Assembly: GCA_022827195.1 (NCBI GenBank)
Contig: JAJDTL010000018.1
Location: 185,078-249,077, forward strand
DNA: 64,000 bases
Direction: 5' to 3'
Origin: Caldilineaceae bacterium
Lineage (GTDB): Bacteria > Chloroflexota > Anaerolineae > Caldilineales > Caldilineaceae
In this document: one piece after another, positions 53,709 to 63,556 of the stretch
Numbering within the stretch: position 1 is the stretch's first letter
Layout of the letters: each line of letters begins with the position of its first letter
The notes under the pieces: model-generated
What the model saw: only the letters and a program-made list of their open reading frames with translations
The model's database searches: none
What the model was told of the DNA's origin: nothing
Position numbers and translations under genes: made by a program

Positions 53709-55589
53709 CTATGCAACTGTCAAGGTGAAAGAGAACTTGCTGCCGCGGTTCTCGATGCTGTCCACCCAGATCCTGCCGCCGTGTGCCTGGACAATGTGCT
53801 TGGCGATCGCGAGTCCCAGCCCGGTGCCGCCACTGGCGCGTGCCCGGTCGGTCTTGTAGAAGCGCTCGAAAATGCGTTCCCGGTCTTCGGCGGGGATTCC
53901 GACTCCGGTATCGCTGACCGAGATTGTTACCTCTTGACCGGAGCGACCGCCGCCGGCAGATACGTTGATCGACGTTCCCTGCGGCGAAAATTTGAGGGCG
54001 TTGTGAACAAGGTTTGCCATCACCTGGTGGACGCGCTCAGCATCGGCGTAGACGCGGGGAAGACGGGGCGGCAGATCGACAATGAGTTCAATCTGCTCAC
54101 GTGCGGCCAGCGGCTGCAACCTTTCGACCGGCGCAAGGACGACATCGCTGACCGAAACGGGTCTAAAGCGGAAGGGGACCTGGCCGGACTCGATTCGGGA
54201 AAGCTCCAGGAGCTCCTGCACCATCTGCGACAGCGCGTCAACTTCTGTTTCGATTCGGTCGAGAAAATGGGGCGCGGCGGCGGGGTCATCCAGCGCGCCG
54301 TCGCGCAGAGTCTCGGTCAGTGCACGCAGAGAGGCGAGCGGCGTACGCAACTCGTGCGAAATGTTGCTGACAAAGTCGCGTCGAATTCGCTCCAGGCGGT
54401 GTAGCTCGGTCATGTCCTGGAGCAGAAGGATGAAACCGTCGCTGCCGCCAGCGACAAAGGGGAGTGCGACTGTGCGCACCGTCCTGCCATCCATCTCGAA
54501 GATGCTTTCAGCGGGTTTGCCATCATCGCGGCTAGCCTGCCACGTTTCGACAATCCGATGATCGCGCACGACCTGCGCGAGGGGCTGCCCTTGGACAGGG
54601 CTCGTAGGTGCGGGCGCGACCTGCGCTGCCAGGCCAAGGCTTCCGGACGGAGCCGTGCTGCCTTGTCTCTGTTCGCCCGGCTCTGCCTCAGGTATCCGGC
54701 TTCCGTAAGCTGCCGAAGCGCCTACCATGCCGGCCGCAACCGAGTTGCAGAGCCGGACGCGCCCCTCGTCGTCGAGAATGAGAATGCCGTCGACAAGGGT
54801 TTCCAGCACGGAGGTCAGCCGTTCGCGCGCGCGGGACACCTTGGCGGCCTCTTCATTGAGCTCCTCCGACAACCGGTTGAAGGCGCGAGTGAGCTGCCCG
54901 ACTTCCTCAGGCGTTCCCGGCGTGACGTGGACACTGTCGCCCTGAACAATCCCTGAGGCGTTTCGGACCAAACTGCGGAAGGGACGCATCGCGGCGTCTG
55001 CCACAAAGAATGCGACTGTCGCCCCTAAGGCCGTTGCCAATAGCGCGGCCCACAGGACAGTCAATCTCAGGCGTTCAAGTGGAACGTCAAGAGTTGCGCG
55101 TGGAGTGGATAACCGCAAAATGCCAGGAGGATTGGCGGTAGGGGGTATCGCGGCCGCGGCGAATATCGCCTCCGCGCGGAAGACACGGCTGTGCCGCAAG
55201 CTGAAACCTGTTCCGGCATCGAGAGCGGCCCGAATCTCCGGCTGGTTGCCCTGGTTTTCTCGCGCAGACTGACTATCCTCAGAGTCCGCCAGAACCGTCC
55301 CGTCGGCCAGGAGCAAAGTAACGCGCACATCGAGCTGCTGACTCCAAGTGCTAACGAGGCTGTCAGCCTCGGCGTCGTCCACCTGCCAACCTGAAATTGC
55401 AAACCCGGAGCGCAGCTCTGAATCGGCGGCCAGTAGCAGCGCTTCATTGACAAGCCGTATCCGCATCTGCTCAAGTCTGAATTGCCGCGTCTGATAGAGG
55501 AAGATTGCAGAGAGGCATACGAGTATCGCGGCGATGAGAAGGAACAAAGCAAGAGCGATTCGCCAGCGAAGCGAGCGGAGAAGAAACAT
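53709..55589 (-). CDS. phoR: phosphate sensor histidine kinase PhoR
   Basis: 626 residues from ATG 55589; an in-frame TTG at 55655 overlapping phoB is an alternative. Membrane segments near 10-32 ([20 protein letters not shown]) and about 175-200 enclose a sensor loop. A HAMP-like region ([20 protein letters not shown]), a PAS domain ([20 protein letters not shown]) with a long insert, the HisKA motif [13 protein letters not shown] (phosphorylated H412), and the ATPase domain [26 protein letters not shown] and [19 protein letters not shown] follow. It phosphorylates PhoB when phosphate is low; PstSCAB and PhoU report phosphate. Confidence 0.93.
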   Translation of the reverse strand: MFLLRSLRWRIALALFLLIAAILVCLSAIFLYQTRQFRLEQMRIRLVNEALLLAADSELRSGFAISGWQVDDAEADSLVSTWSQQLDVRVTLLLADGTVLADSEDSQSARENQGNQPEIRAALDAGTGFSLRHSRVFRAEAIFAAAAIPPTANPPGILRLSTPRATLDVPLERLRLTVLWAALLATALGATVAFFVADAAMRPFRSLVRNASGIVQGDSVHVTPGTPEEVGQLTRAFNRLSEELNEEAAKVSRARERLTSVLETLVDGILILDDEGRVRLCNSVAAGMVGASAAYGSRIPEAEPGEQRQGSTAPSGSLGLAAQVAPAPTSPVQGQPLAQVVRDHRIVETWQASRDDGKPAESIFEMDGRTVRTVALPFVAGGSDGFILLLQDMTELHRLERIRRDFVSNISHELRTPLASLRALTETLRDGALDDPAAAPHFLDRIETEVDALSQMVQELLELSRIESGQVPFRFRPVSVSDVVLAPVERLQPLAAREQIELIVDLPPRLPRVYADAERVHQVMANLVHNALKFSPQGTSINVSAGGGRSGQEVTISVSDTGVGIPAEDRERIFERFYKTDRARASGGTGLGLAIAKHIVQAHGGRIWVDSIENRGSKFSFTLTVA

Positions 55590-55644
55590 GGCCGCGATGT
55601 GCGCCTTTCCCCCGGGCGCGGAATTGCGCCGAGCGCTGACAGCG

Positions 55645-56370
55645 CTACCCGTCAAACCGGTAGCCGATGCCGCGTACGGTCAGAATGCGCGCCGGCTGGG
55701 CCGGATCGACTTCAACCTTCTCGCGCAGCCAGCGGATGTGAACGTCCACCGTCCGGCTGCCGCCGTCAAAGTCCCAGCCCCACACGCGCTCCAGTATAAG
55801 GCTGCGTCCTAAAGCAATGCCCCGGTTGCGGGCCAGAAACGTAAGCAGATCAAACTCCTTCGGTTTCAGCGCCAGCACTTCGCCGCCGCGTTGGACTTCG
55901 CGTCGACTCTCGTCGATGACAAGCTCCCCGAAAGTGAACACGCTCACGCTGCTTTCGCTATCCGCAGGCTCCCTGCCGCTTGCCTCGAACTCCTCGCGCA
56001 AAATCCTAACCCGGCGAAGCTGGGCTTTGACGCGTGCCAGCAGCTCGCGCATGCTGAATGGCTTTGTAAGATAGTCGTCCGCCCCAACCTCGAGACCGAC
56101 GATCTTGTCCACCTCCTCGTCCCTGGCGGTCAGCATCAGGATCGGGAGGCTCATCTCCTGGCGCAGGACCCGGCAGATTTCGAAGCCGTCCAGGCCGGGC
56201 AGCATGACGTCCAGAATCACCAGATCAGGTCTCTCGGCCCGGGCGGTGGGCAGCGCCTGCGCACCGTCAGCGGCGGTGACAACTTCGTAGCCCTGCCGCA
56301 CCAGATTGTATTTCAGCGTCTCAAGCAGCGTCGGCTCGTCTTCGACGACCAGTAGCTTTGTCTTGTCCAC
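55645..56370 (-). CDS. phoB: phosphate response regulator PhoB/PhoP
   Basis: 241 residues from GTG 56370. Receiver: [20 protein letters not shown], acceptor D54 in [13 protein letters not shown], and conserved Lys in [19 protein letters not shown]. The C-terminal winged helix ([67 protein letters not shown]) is of the OmpR/PhoB type. Proposed to bind the 11-bp TTAAC repeats at pstS and the hypothetical gene. It is 46 nt downstream of the M14 peptidase gene. Confidence 0.93.
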   Translation of the reverse strand: MDKTKLLVVEDEPTLLETLKYNLVRQGYEVVTAADGAQALPTARAERPDLVILDVMLPGLDGFEICRVLRQEMSLPILMLTARDEEVDKIVGLEVGADDYLTKPFSMRELLARVKAQLRRVRILREEFEASGREPADSESSVSVFTFGELVIDESRREVQRGGEVLALKPKEFDLLTFLARNRGIALGRSLILERVWGWDFDGGSRTVDVHIRWLREKVEVDPAQPARILTVRGIGYRFDG

Positions 56371-56416
56371 TGCGTGGAACCCCCGCGCTCATGATTGGCG
56401 CGAATCTATTCAGTCG

Positions 56417-58093
56417 TCACTGGAGCGTGACCGTTTCGTGCAGAGAGCCGGCACGGTCGCTCAGAATCTTGATCTCAACCACCTTGCCGGATTCGCCCCG
56501 CAGCACCCATTCAACCCAGGCCCGGTTGTTGGTAGGACTGGCAGCGTAAAGGGCGCTGACCGAGAGCCTGCTGCTGCGGCCCTGCAAGTGCCCCAGCTCC
56601 GTCTTCTCTTGTCCGCTTTGAATCCGCACCGACTCGGGCAGAACGAGCTCAACCCGAACGGGCAGGGCGGCATTTCGCGATCGGCCTTGATCGCTCGTAT
56701 GGGTCGGTAGGAATCCACTATTTTCGACGACCAGGCGAACGCGAAAATCGCCTGAATCGGAAAGTCGCTCCACGTCCAATGTGTGAAGGCTCAACTGCGG
56801 CAGCATATCGGCCAGCGAGAGCGCGTAGGCCGTGTTCTTCTCCGCCTCCTCGCCCATCAGATCGGGGGGAGGATTGCGCCAGGTGTACATCTGATCGTAG
56901 CCGCCGATCTCGACCGCGCCCAACTGCGGATGCTCGAAAGTATACCAGCCCACGTACGGCTCCGCGGCTCCGTTCTCCTCCAGCCAGTTGAGGATCTTCA
57001 CGTCCTCTTCGTGCGGATGTTTGCGGAACCATTCGATAAAATGCCTGTCCTTGACTCCGGCGCGGCCCGGCAGGTCCCACAGCTCGATAGTGAAGGAGAA
57101 GATGCCCAGATGGTCATACACCCAGTCGTCGAATGCACCGGTCGTGATCTCTTTGGGATGGTAGCGGAAGCCATGAAATACCGACAGACATGGATAGCCC
57201 GTCAATTCCTTGCCCCGTTCTCCCATCAGTTCAAACACCCACAGGTCGTTGGTCTCCATTTTTTCGTCGGGCCTGGTGCTGAAAGGTCTCAGGATGACGC
57301 CGCTAAACGTGTGGTAGGTAAGTGCCAGGCTGATATTGTTGTGACGGCTGATAAACTCGACCGCCGCGCGAATCTCCCTTTCAGAGGTTGGGAAAGGCCC
57401 CGCGCCCGCCTGGGTCGAATCCGGCTGCCACTCGAACGGAAAGTTGCGGTTAAAGTCCAGCCCCTGCAAGGGCCGCGCTACCTTGATATTCACGCCGTCG
57501 TAGTCTTCCAGTCTGCCTTCCGGCAAGAGCCTGTAAAAGGCCCCTTCCTGCTCGTCCGGGCCCCGTTTTTCCATCAGGCGGCAATCCAGGGAACTGACTT
57601 TCCAGTCGCCGTTCGGGTCGGGGATCCGCATCTGCAGTATCCTTCCGTCGCCGTCGATATCTTCTTCGTGTAGCCCTGCGGCAGGCTCATTGTAAGGAAA
57701 GGGCCGCGTCCCCGACCGAACGTAGCGCGGCGTACCGGCCAGCGCCCAGGCCGCGCCGTCCGGATTGAGCCGGGGCACGATGTAAAAGACAGCGTTGTCA
57801 AGCAGGCGTGTGCAGCGCGTGTCACTGCCGTAACCGCTCAACAATGTATGAGCAATGTGCAGGGCGACCGTAGTCCCTGCGACCTCGGTGGCGTGGATGT
57901 TGGCGTCGATCCATACGGCCGGCTTGTCCGCAGGCGCGCCGGTCTCTACGTTTGTCAGCGTAAGAAGAAGGATGGGGTTGCCCTCGTGGCTTTTGCCTAG
58001 TTCGGAAAGGTCCACAAGCTGCGGGTGACTTTCGGCCCAGCTGCCGGCGACGGTCGCCAACTCTTCATTGTTGAAAAAGCGGTTGAATTCCAT
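56417..58093 (-). CDS. M14 family zinc carboxypeptidase
   Basis: 558 residues from ATG 58093, with GGAG eight bases upstream. Zinc ligands H67 and E70 in DANIHATEVAGTTVALHIAH, third ligand in LALTYHTFSGVILRPFST, catalytic Glu in FSFTIELWDLPG; VPRLNPDGAAWALAG is the substrate-Arg region. The C-terminal 130 residues form a beta-sandwich-like extra domain (RVRLVVENSGFLPTHTSDQG) found in cytosolic M14 branches. No signal peptide. It removes C-terminal residues or acts on modified peptides. Confidence 0.92.
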   Translation of the reverse strand: MEFNRFFNNEELATVAGSWAESHPQLVDLSELGKSHEGNPILLLTLTNVETGAPADKPAVWIDANIHATEVAGTTVALHIAHTLLSGYGSDTRCTRLLDNAVFYIVPRLNPDGAAWALAGTPRYVRSGTRPFPYNEPAAGLHEEDIDGDGRILQMRIPDPNGDWKVSSLDCRLMEKRGPDEQEGAFYRLLPEGRLEDYDGVNIKVARPLQGLDFNRNFPFEWQPDSTQAGAGPFPTSEREIRAAVEFISRHNNISLALTYHTFSGVILRPFSTRPDEKMETNDLWVFELMGERGKELTGYPCLSVFHGFRYHPKEITTGAFDDWVYDHLGIFSFTIELWDLPGRAGVKDRHFIEWFRKHPHEEDVKILNWLEENGAAEPYVGWYTFEHPQLGAVEIGGYDQMYTWRNPPPDLMGEEAEKNTAYALSLADMLPQLSLHTLDVERLSDSGDFRVRLVVENSGFLPTHTSDQGRSRNAALPVRVELVLPESVRIQSGQEKTELGHLQGRSSRLSVSALYAASPTNNRAWVEWVLRGESGKVVEIKILSDRAGSLHETVTLQ

Positions 58094-58168
58094 CGACTTC
58101 GCTCCAACAGGTGCGGTCACTTTCGACGCCCGCGGCGGGTAGGCGATTCTGCGGCGCGCCGATCCGTT

Positions 58169-59344
58169 TCAGGGCGAGAGTTCGACCAAGAGTGCGGTCA
58201 GAAGCGCCGCGCGTTCCCCGATCTTTTCGACCTCGATGTGTTCATGGTCGGCGTGGGCGCCGTGCCCGGGGAGGCCCAACCCGTCAAGCGTGGGGACGCC
58301 GAGTGCGCCCGTCAAGTTGCCGTCGCTGCCGCCCCCGGTCCCTCCCTCCTGCAGGTCCTGCCCAAGCGCACGGCCAATCGCCCGGGCCTTCCCAAACAGA
58401 CCGCCGGTGACTCTCCGTTCCAGTGGCGGGCGGCTCACACCGCCGCTCACTTGCACTTGCGTACCTTCGAGCACCGGCTCCAGGGCCGATATGGCCGCAC
58501 CAATTCGCTCCATTTCGGTCCCGGACCACGCCCTTACGTCGATGCGGGCCTCGGCGTGCGCTGCCACCACGTTCGGGCGCGTCCCCGCGCTGACTACGCC
58601 GACATTCACCGTCGTACCCACTTCCAAATCGGTAAGATTGTGGAGCGCGAGGATCTGGTGGGCAAGCTCCTGCACAGCGCTGACGCCCTTTTCCGGCTCG
58701 ACGCCCGCATGCGCGGCGCGGCCGGCAATCGTCAACGCGAACTGTCCGCCGCCTTTGCGCGCCGTCTTAAGCACGCCGCCCGGCAAGGGCGGCTCCAGTA
58801 CCAGGACATAGGCCGCGCGGCTGGCTTCGTCTTCGATCAGTTGCCGCGAGGTCTGGCTGCCCACCTCCTCGTCCGAGGTTACCAAGAGGGTGACCGGGCG
58901 AGGAAGCCGCAGGTTGAGCGTTTGCACGCCTCGGACCACATACTCTGCCAGCGCCAAACTCGACTGCATGTCGAAGATGCCGGGACCGTAGGCCCAGCCC
59001 TGCTCATCGACCCGAAACGGGTGCGTTTCCAGCGAGCCGACCGGCCAGACTGTGTCATAGTGGCAGAGAATGAGAGCAGGTGCGGCCGCGCTGTCACCGA
59101 CGTAAGCGGGGCCTGTGAAACGTGCGCGCAGATGATTGCCGCGCGTCGCATTTTCGATGATCTCAGTCTCCATTCCCGCTGCCGCGTATCGGCTTGTCAA
59201 CCTTTGCGCGAAGGCGTCCAGGCGACGCTTGTCATCGGTCGGCGTCTCCTCTACGACCAATTCACCGATGGTCTCAAGAATCTCACGCTGCTGACACTGG
59301 TAGTGTTCTACCAATCTCTGGGCATCCAAGTTACACTCCTGCAT
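58169..59344 (-). CDS. M20 family carboxypeptidase G2-like peptidase
   Basis: 391 residues from ATG 59344. Metal-binding motifs: LILCHYDTVWP (H95, D97), GPGIFDMQSSLALAEYVV with the bridging Asp, VTSDEEVGSQTSRQL with the catalytic Glu pair, and LPGHGAHADHEHIEVEKIGE with the last His. This is the glutamate carboxypeptidase (CPG2/ArgE-DapE-like) group, which cleaves C-terminal Glu or acyl amino acids. No signal peptide. The dimerisation domain (AHAGVEPEKGVSAVQELAHQ) is intact. Upstream of the M14 gene by 75 nt on the same strand. Confidence 0.9.
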   Translation of the reverse strand: MQECNLDAQRLVEHYQCQQREILETIGELVVEETPTDDKRRLDAFAQRLTSRYAAAGMETEIIENATRGNHLRARFTGPAYVGDSAAAPALILCHYDTVWPVGSLETHPFRVDEQGWAYGPGIFDMQSSLALAEYVVRGVQTLNLRLPRPVTLLVTSDEEVGSQTSRQLIEDEASRAAYVLVLEPPLPGGVLKTARKGGGQFALTIAGRAAHAGVEPEKGVSAVQELAHQILALHNLTDLEVGTTVNVGVVSAGTRPNVVAAHAEARIDVRAWSGTEMERIGAAISALEPVLEGTQVQVSGGVSRPPLERRVTGGLFGKARAIGRALGQDLQEGGTGGGSDGNLTGALGVPTLDGLGLPGHGAHADHEHIEVEKIGERAALLTALLVELSP

Positions 59345-59401
59345 CCTTGTGGGAAGCGAACCAAACCCCTCCGGGCTGCTGCAACCTGCCCCATCCGGAC
59401 C

Positions 59402-59905
59402 TTAGCGACCCAATCCAAACTCAATTGCGCTCAAGTAGAGTGGCGGCAACGCCAGGGCGCCGATTAGAACGATGGCAATTTCCAGGTATACCCACCCTTG
59501 GGCGACCCGCAGCAGTACCCGCGGCACGTCAGTTGCCGCTCTTTCCCGCGAAACGACGATGTACTTGACAGTGTACTGCTCCGCCGGGCGCAGTTGCGCC
59601 AGCGGATGGACCGTCCATCCGGCCCGCTGAAAGAGGCCGGGAAAGGACGTTACGAGGCGGTGAGCGCCATAGCCAAAGGGCAAAATGACCAGTGCCACGA
59701 AAGTCGCGGCCCCAAGGGTCAGGCCAACGGGGCGCGATGCAACCGAGACGAGCTCGACCAGATCGACCCACAGCCAGCCGAGAAAGACGATTACCGGCGC
59801 AGAGAGTATCCAATAATAGAATCCGTTCGCTCCCGGGGTCATCTCGACAAGGCGCGCCCGCACCTCAGTGCGCCGGGGTTCTCTCGTCTCGGCTTCCGAT
59901 GACAT
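59402..59905 (-). CDS. small membrane protein of unknown function
   Basis: 167 residues from ATG 59905, with AGGAGGAGC upstream. Membrane segments at about 33-52 (WILSAPVIVFLGWLWVDLVE), 58-80 (LTLGAATFVALVILPFGYGA) and 138-160 (VYLEIAIVLIGALALPPLYL). No recognised family. The charged N-terminus (SEAETREPRRTEVRARLVE) is cytoplasmic. It ends 58 nt before the CPG2-like gene and follows a NYN RNase gene. Confidence 0.6.
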   Translation of the reverse strand: MSSEAETREPRRTEVRARLVEMTPGANGFYYWILSAPVIVFLGWLWVDLVELVSVASRPVGLTLGAATFVALVILPFGYGAHRLVTSFPGLFQRAGWTVHPLAQLRPAEQYTVKYIVVSRERAATDVPRVLLRVAQGWVYLEIAIVLIGALALPPLYLSAIEFGLGR

Positions 59906-59943
59906 CCGCTTGCTCCTCCTCGCAGGGATCTCCTCGCGAGCGA

Positions 59944-60573
59944 TCAGCGCTTGCTGCGCTTTTTCTGCAGTCGCGCGCGCAGCGCTTTCCTGTCCCTGTT
60001 GAACGCGGCACTGGCCCGCGAAGGGGGGCGTCGCGGCACATCCGAGTCCGTTCGCACGGGCGGACTCGGGGGCGGGCCGAAGAGCTGCATCCACTCAGAG
60101 AGTTCCCCGTCCGAGAGCTGAACATCGGTTTCGGCGCCAGGCTCTTCCGTAGACTCTGCCTCCTGTGCAGGCTGCGCGCGCCCAGACTGCATTTTCAACA
60201 CAAACTCATCAGCCCTCCAAGTGTCGACATCGTACAGTCTCGCTTCCCTGCACAACGACCAGTCGTTCGTTACGACGGTCAGACCTGGCTGGCGTGCGTG
60301 AATCCTTCTCTTGATCCAGTCGTCGGCTTCTTGCGGATCGCGCGCAAAGATCACTTTGACACCGCCGCCGCTCAGCTCGCGCGAGGTGCCGCCGACGATT
60401 CCCCGGTCAAAGACGACCGTCATGTCACCCTTGTAGTTGCTGCGCCAGACACGCAGCCGCTTAACGAGGCGCAGCTCGTCGTCCTCGTCTTCCAGGCTGA
60501 TGCCTTCCAGCATGCCGGATCCAATCAGATTATGGCCGTCAATAAGCAGTGGCACGGCGAGTCTCGCTTCCAT
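59944..60573 (-). CDS. NYN-domain (YacP-like) endoribonuclease
   Basis: 209 residues from ATG 60573. VPLLIDGHNLIGSGMLEGIS is the N-terminal NYN/PIN motif with the first acidic residue, followed by MTVVFDRGIVGGTSRELSGG, VKVIFARDPQEADDWIKRRI and GLTVVTNDWSLCREARLYDV with the remaining Asp residues of the RNase site. The C-terminal half is low-complexity (QPAQEAESTEEPGAETDVQL) and ends in a basic tail. B. subtilis YacP/Rae1 cleaves mRNA on ribosomes; here the role is by analogy. Confidence 0.8.
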   Translation of the reverse strand: MEARLAVPLLIDGHNLIGSGMLEGISLEDEDDELRLVKRLRVWRSNYKGDMTVVFDRGIVGGTSRELSGGGVKVIFARDPQEADDWIKRRIHARQPGLTVVTNDWSLCREARLYDVDTWRADEFVLKMQSGRAQPAQEAESTEEPGAETDVQLSDGELSEWMQLFGPPPSPPVRTDSDVPRRPPSRASAAFNRDRKALRARLQKKRSKR

Positions 60574-60578
60574 CCACA

Positions 60579-61622
60579 CTAGGATGCATTCTCAATTTCC
60601 CCAATTTTTCGCCAGATTATCTCTTTCCGATGTCTGTTCTTCCACCGCCAAATCACACCGATCGGATAGCCGCAGATCTTCGCCGCATCGCCCACAAACC
60701 GGATGACAGGCACGAGCATCGCGGCCTGAACAAGCTCCCCGGCGGGCGAACCTTTTCCCAGCACCAACAAACGCCGCCAGGGGCGGGCACAGTTGACAAG
60801 ACCGCCAGCGATCAGGCCGGCCCAACCCAGCCAACGGGCCTCCAGACCCCAGAGCGCATGGCCCAGCAGCGCCGGGATCAGGAGCAGATAGGTGGCAAAG
60901 CGAATGGCGTGACGGAGACGCCAGAGGTCCGCCTTTCCGTCCCCCCGTGCGTAGCGGAAGTACTGTTTCCAGAACGCCGCGAGCGTTTTGCGCGGCTGGA
61001 AATGTACGAACGCGTCCGGCGTCCAAACGAAAGCCCTGCTCTGGTTCGCGGCTACCGCCCGCAGGCGCAGGTCGAACACGAGGTCCTCGCTGAAGTCGAG
61101 CCATTCAGGATAGCCGCCGACACGGCGCCAAGATTCCTTCAAGAAGGCCATCGACCGGCTGCTAGGTAGAAAACTGGCTGGATCGATCTCCTCGACCCGG
61201 GGCAAAACGGTCGCGCCCATCGCCATCTGGAACGCGCCGGATACATCCGGCAGGAAAAACCCCGCTACCGCGTCCGTCCCGGCTTGCGGCCCGCCTTCGC
61301 CGCCTTCCAGCGGCGCCACCAGGCGATTCAGCCACTCGCAGTCCAGACGTACGCCCGCGTCTGTTGTGGCAATTATCGGTCCGGCCGCGGCGGCTATCGC
61401 TCTGTTCCTTCCCTGGCTGATGTTCACGCCCGGCGCTTCGATAATTTGCAGGCCGGGCAATCTGCCTCCGTACTCTCGCAAAGCGGAAACCGTTCCGTCC
61501 TGGCTTCCGCCGTCGCAGATGACGATTTCGTCGGGCGGGCGCGTCTGATTCAATAGGGACTCCATCAGCGGCCTGACGCTGTCGACCTCATTGTAGACGG
61601 TCGCAATTAACGAAACGCGCAT
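60579..61622 (-). CDS. GT2 family glycosyltransferase
   Basis: 347 residues from ATG 61622. GT-A fold: MRVSLIATVYNEVDSVRPLM, PDEIVICDGGSQDGTVSAL (donor-binding Asp), GRNRAIAAAAGPIIATTDAG with the metal-binding Asp, then FSEDLVFDLRLRAVAANQS. Two hydrophobic segments near 245-300 anchor it to the membrane. It likely extends a glycolipid or envelope polysaccharide; sugar unknown. Its stop lies 6 nt before the NYN start. Confidence 0.88.
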   Translation of the reverse strand: MRVSLIATVYNEVDSVRPLMESLLNQTRPPDEIVICDGGSQDGTVSALREYGGRLPGLQIIEAPGVNISQGRNRAIAAAAGPIIATTDAGVRLDCEWLNRLVAPLEGGEGGPQAGTDAVAGFFLPDVSGAFQMAMGATVLPRVEEIDPASFLPSSRSMAFLKESWRRVGGYPEWLDFSEDLVFDLRLRAVAANQSRAFVWTPDAFVHFQPRKTLAAFWKQYFRYARGDGKADLWRLRHAIRFATYLLLIPALLGHALWGLEARWLGWAGLIAGGLVNCARPWRRLLVLGKGSPAGELVQAAMLVPVIRFVGDAAKICGYPIGVIWRWKNRHRKEIIWRKIGEIENAS

Positions 61623-61891
61623 CGCAGATTTCAGTTCTCCCTTGACGCCGCCGGCGCATTGCTTGCGGACCCAGGCAACGAAAAGCGCGCCACAACTGTG
61701 ACGCGCACTTTGAAGTCTAAACGCTTGACGCAGTTGGACGCCAACCAATGCGCGGCACTCCGCAACATTGTGCACCAACACCCGCGCCCGGCCAACTCCG
61801 CCATCTCCTGTCCGGCGGTTTCCTGAGCTGAAAGGCGCCGCTCCTGCCCCTACCGCCGGAGCCAGCCCCTACGGCTGCTCGAACGAATGCC

Positions 61892-62443
61892 TCAGGCAAC
61901 TCTAGGTTGCAGGAGTCCGTACTGGCCGTCCTTGCGGCCGTATACGATGTTCAATGAACTGGTATCGACATTGTAAAAGATGAAAAAGTCGTGTCCCAGT
62001 AGCTCCATCTGTTCGACCGCCTCTTCTGGCAACATGGGCTGGGCGACAAACTGCTTCGTTCTAGCAATCAACGCCGGATCTTCAGGCAACTGCGTTGCTG
62101 ACAGATCGACGGCAGCCGCCGCGGCCGCAGCATCTCTTCTACGGCTTTGGAAGCGACGACCTTTGAAACGCTCGATTTGGCGGTACATCTTGTCGGCAAT
62201 CGCATCGATCGAGGCGAACAGGTCCTCGCTTGACTCCTCCGCGCGCAGTATCTGCCGGTTCGTCCAGACGGTCAATTGGGCGGTGTAACGGTCTGAGGAA
62301 GCACGCGTTTCGTTGCGGACCAACTCAGCCCTGGCTTCTCTTATCTGCGGAAGATACTTGTCCAATCTGCCGACCTTCTTCTCGACGTACTCCTGGACTC
62401 TTTCCGATATGGCAACGTTTTTCCCGTGGACGGTCAGGTTCAT
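61892..62443 (-). CDS. hpf: long ribosome hibernation-promoting factor
   Basis: 183 residues from ATG 62443, with GGAGA eight bases upstream. The N-terminal domain MNLTVHGKNVAISERVQEYV, RLDKYLPQIREARAELVRNE and DLFASIDAIADKMYRQIERF binds the 30S decoding region. The C-terminal 55 residues (EEAVEQMELLGHDFFIFYNV, LNIVYGRKDGQYGLLQP) form the dimerisation domain of the long form that joins 70S into 100S particles. A 269-bp gap without genes separates it from the GT2 gene downstream. Confidence 0.96.
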   Translation of the reverse strand: MNLTVHGKNVAISERVQEYVEKKVGRLDKYLPQIREARAELVRNETRASSDRYTAQLTVWTNRQILRAEESSEDLFASIDAIADKMYRQIERFKGRRFQSRRRDAAAAAAAVDLSATQLPEDPALIARTKQFVAQPMLPEEAVEQMELLGHDFFIFYNVDTSSLNIVYGRKDGQYGLLQPRVA

Positions 62444-62545
62444 GTTCCGTTCTCCGATCTATAGAAACGCATGTAAACACATGTCAATTGTAAGTCGGTT
62501 GGGCGTGTTCTCCAACGGCGGCCGCCCGGTGGAACGCGTAGAGCA

Positions 62546-63322
62546 CTACCCATGCAAGGCTTGAACCGGTTTCTCCTCGCCGAGAGCCGGCCGGGAGAGC
62601 GTCAGCCCGAACACGCCGCCGGCTCCCGCAGCGCGCAGAGCCGCAGCGCACTCTGACATCGTCGAACCGGTCGTGCTGACGTCGTCCACCAGCAGCAACG
62701 TCTTCCCCAGGACGAAGTCGGGGACGGCGCTGAAGGCCTCCTTCACATTGGCAACCCGATCGCGCGCTTGCAGCCCGACCTGGGACTGCGTGCTCCTGAC
62801 GCGCGCAAGTGCCCCTCCCATGACCGGAATGACGGTACCTTTCGCAAAACAATCCGCCAGCAATAGCGACTGATTGTAACCCCTCTCCGCCAACCTCTCC
62901 TCATGCAATGGGACCGGCACGATACCATCCAACCGGGCCAAGATTCCGGGCCAAGGGTCGGTCTCCGCCGCCGCGTGCAGATAGCGTGCCAGGAGCGAAG
63001 CCAGTTCCACTCCTCCTTCATATTTCAGGGCATGGACCGCCTCTGCAAGCGGGGGAAGGTGCAAAGTTGCCGCCCAAATCAGTGCCAGCGGAGTACGGCA
63101 CTGCGGACACGGTGCGCCGCTTACGATAAGATCCTCCGGCAGAGGGTATTCACAACTGCGACAGGTTCGGGGCGGCTCCGCAGGCAGCACCTCCTGGGCG
63201 CATCGGTCGCAGAACTTATGACCGCTTCGGTTGCAACCGACGCAGCGGGGAGGAAAGAGCAGCTCAAGCAGGAGTGAATGAACGCGTCCAATCAAGTGTC
63301 GGAGTTGAGTTTTTTGGCTCAA
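62546..63322 (-). CDS. comF: ComF family phosphoribosyltransferase-like protein
   Basis: 258 residues from TTG 63322; another TTG 24 bases downstream is possible and neither has a good ribosome site. Four Cys pairs form a zinc ribbon: LFPPRCVGCNRSGHKFCDRC and RTCRSCEYPLPED, then CPQCRTP. The C-terminal PRTase domain has ALKYEGGVELASLL, VPVPLHEERLAERGYNQS and the PRPP loop TLLLVDDVSTTGSTMSECA. ComF is needed for natural transformation in several bacteria; here it stands 100 bp upstream of hpf. Confidence 0.92.
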   Translation of the reverse strand: MSQKTQLRHLIGRVHSLLLELLFPPRCVGCNRSGHKFCDRCAQEVLPAEPPRTCRSCEYPLPEDLIVSGAPCPQCRTPLALIWAATLHLPPLAEAVHALKYEGGVELASLLARYLHAAAETDPWPGILARLDGIVPVPLHEERLAERGYNQSLLLADCFAKGTVIPVMGGALARVRSTQSQVGLQARDRVANVKEAFSAVPDFVLGKTLLLVDDVSTTGSTMSECAAALRAAGAGGVFGLTLSRPALGEEKPVQALHG

Positions 63323-63358
63323 ACGGGAGACTTCTGCGAGCTTTCGGTTCGAAAGGGG

Positions 63359-63556
63359 CTAAAGCATCAGTGCCGCCCGAATGGCCTCAGGAGTTTCAGG
63401 GAACCAACGCTGGAGCAGGTCGCTGATGAAAGTGCGCAGATCGTTGCCCAGAATCAGTAGGATCGAAAGCAGGACTATCGACACTAGAATCAGTAAGAGC
63501 GCATATTCGACAAAACTTTGACCGCCGCGACCCGATGAAGGCCTGAACATCGACAC
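63359..63556 (-). CDS. Flp-family type IVb pilin
   Basis: 65 residues from GTG 63556 with AGGAGG ten bases upstream; ATG 63550 is an alternative. SSGRGG followed by QSFVEYALLLILVSIVLLSI is a prepilin peptidase site (G before Q) with the conserved Glu at +5 and a hydrophobic helix, as in Flp/Tad pilins. The short C-terminus (LRTFISDLLQRWFPETPEAI) fits. Assembly genes (tad) are not in the window. Lone Flp pilins are common in Chloroflexota. Confidence 0.85.
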   Translation of the reverse strand: MSMFRPSSGRGGQSFVEYALLLILVSIVLLSILLILGNDLRTFISDLLQRWFPETPEAIRAALML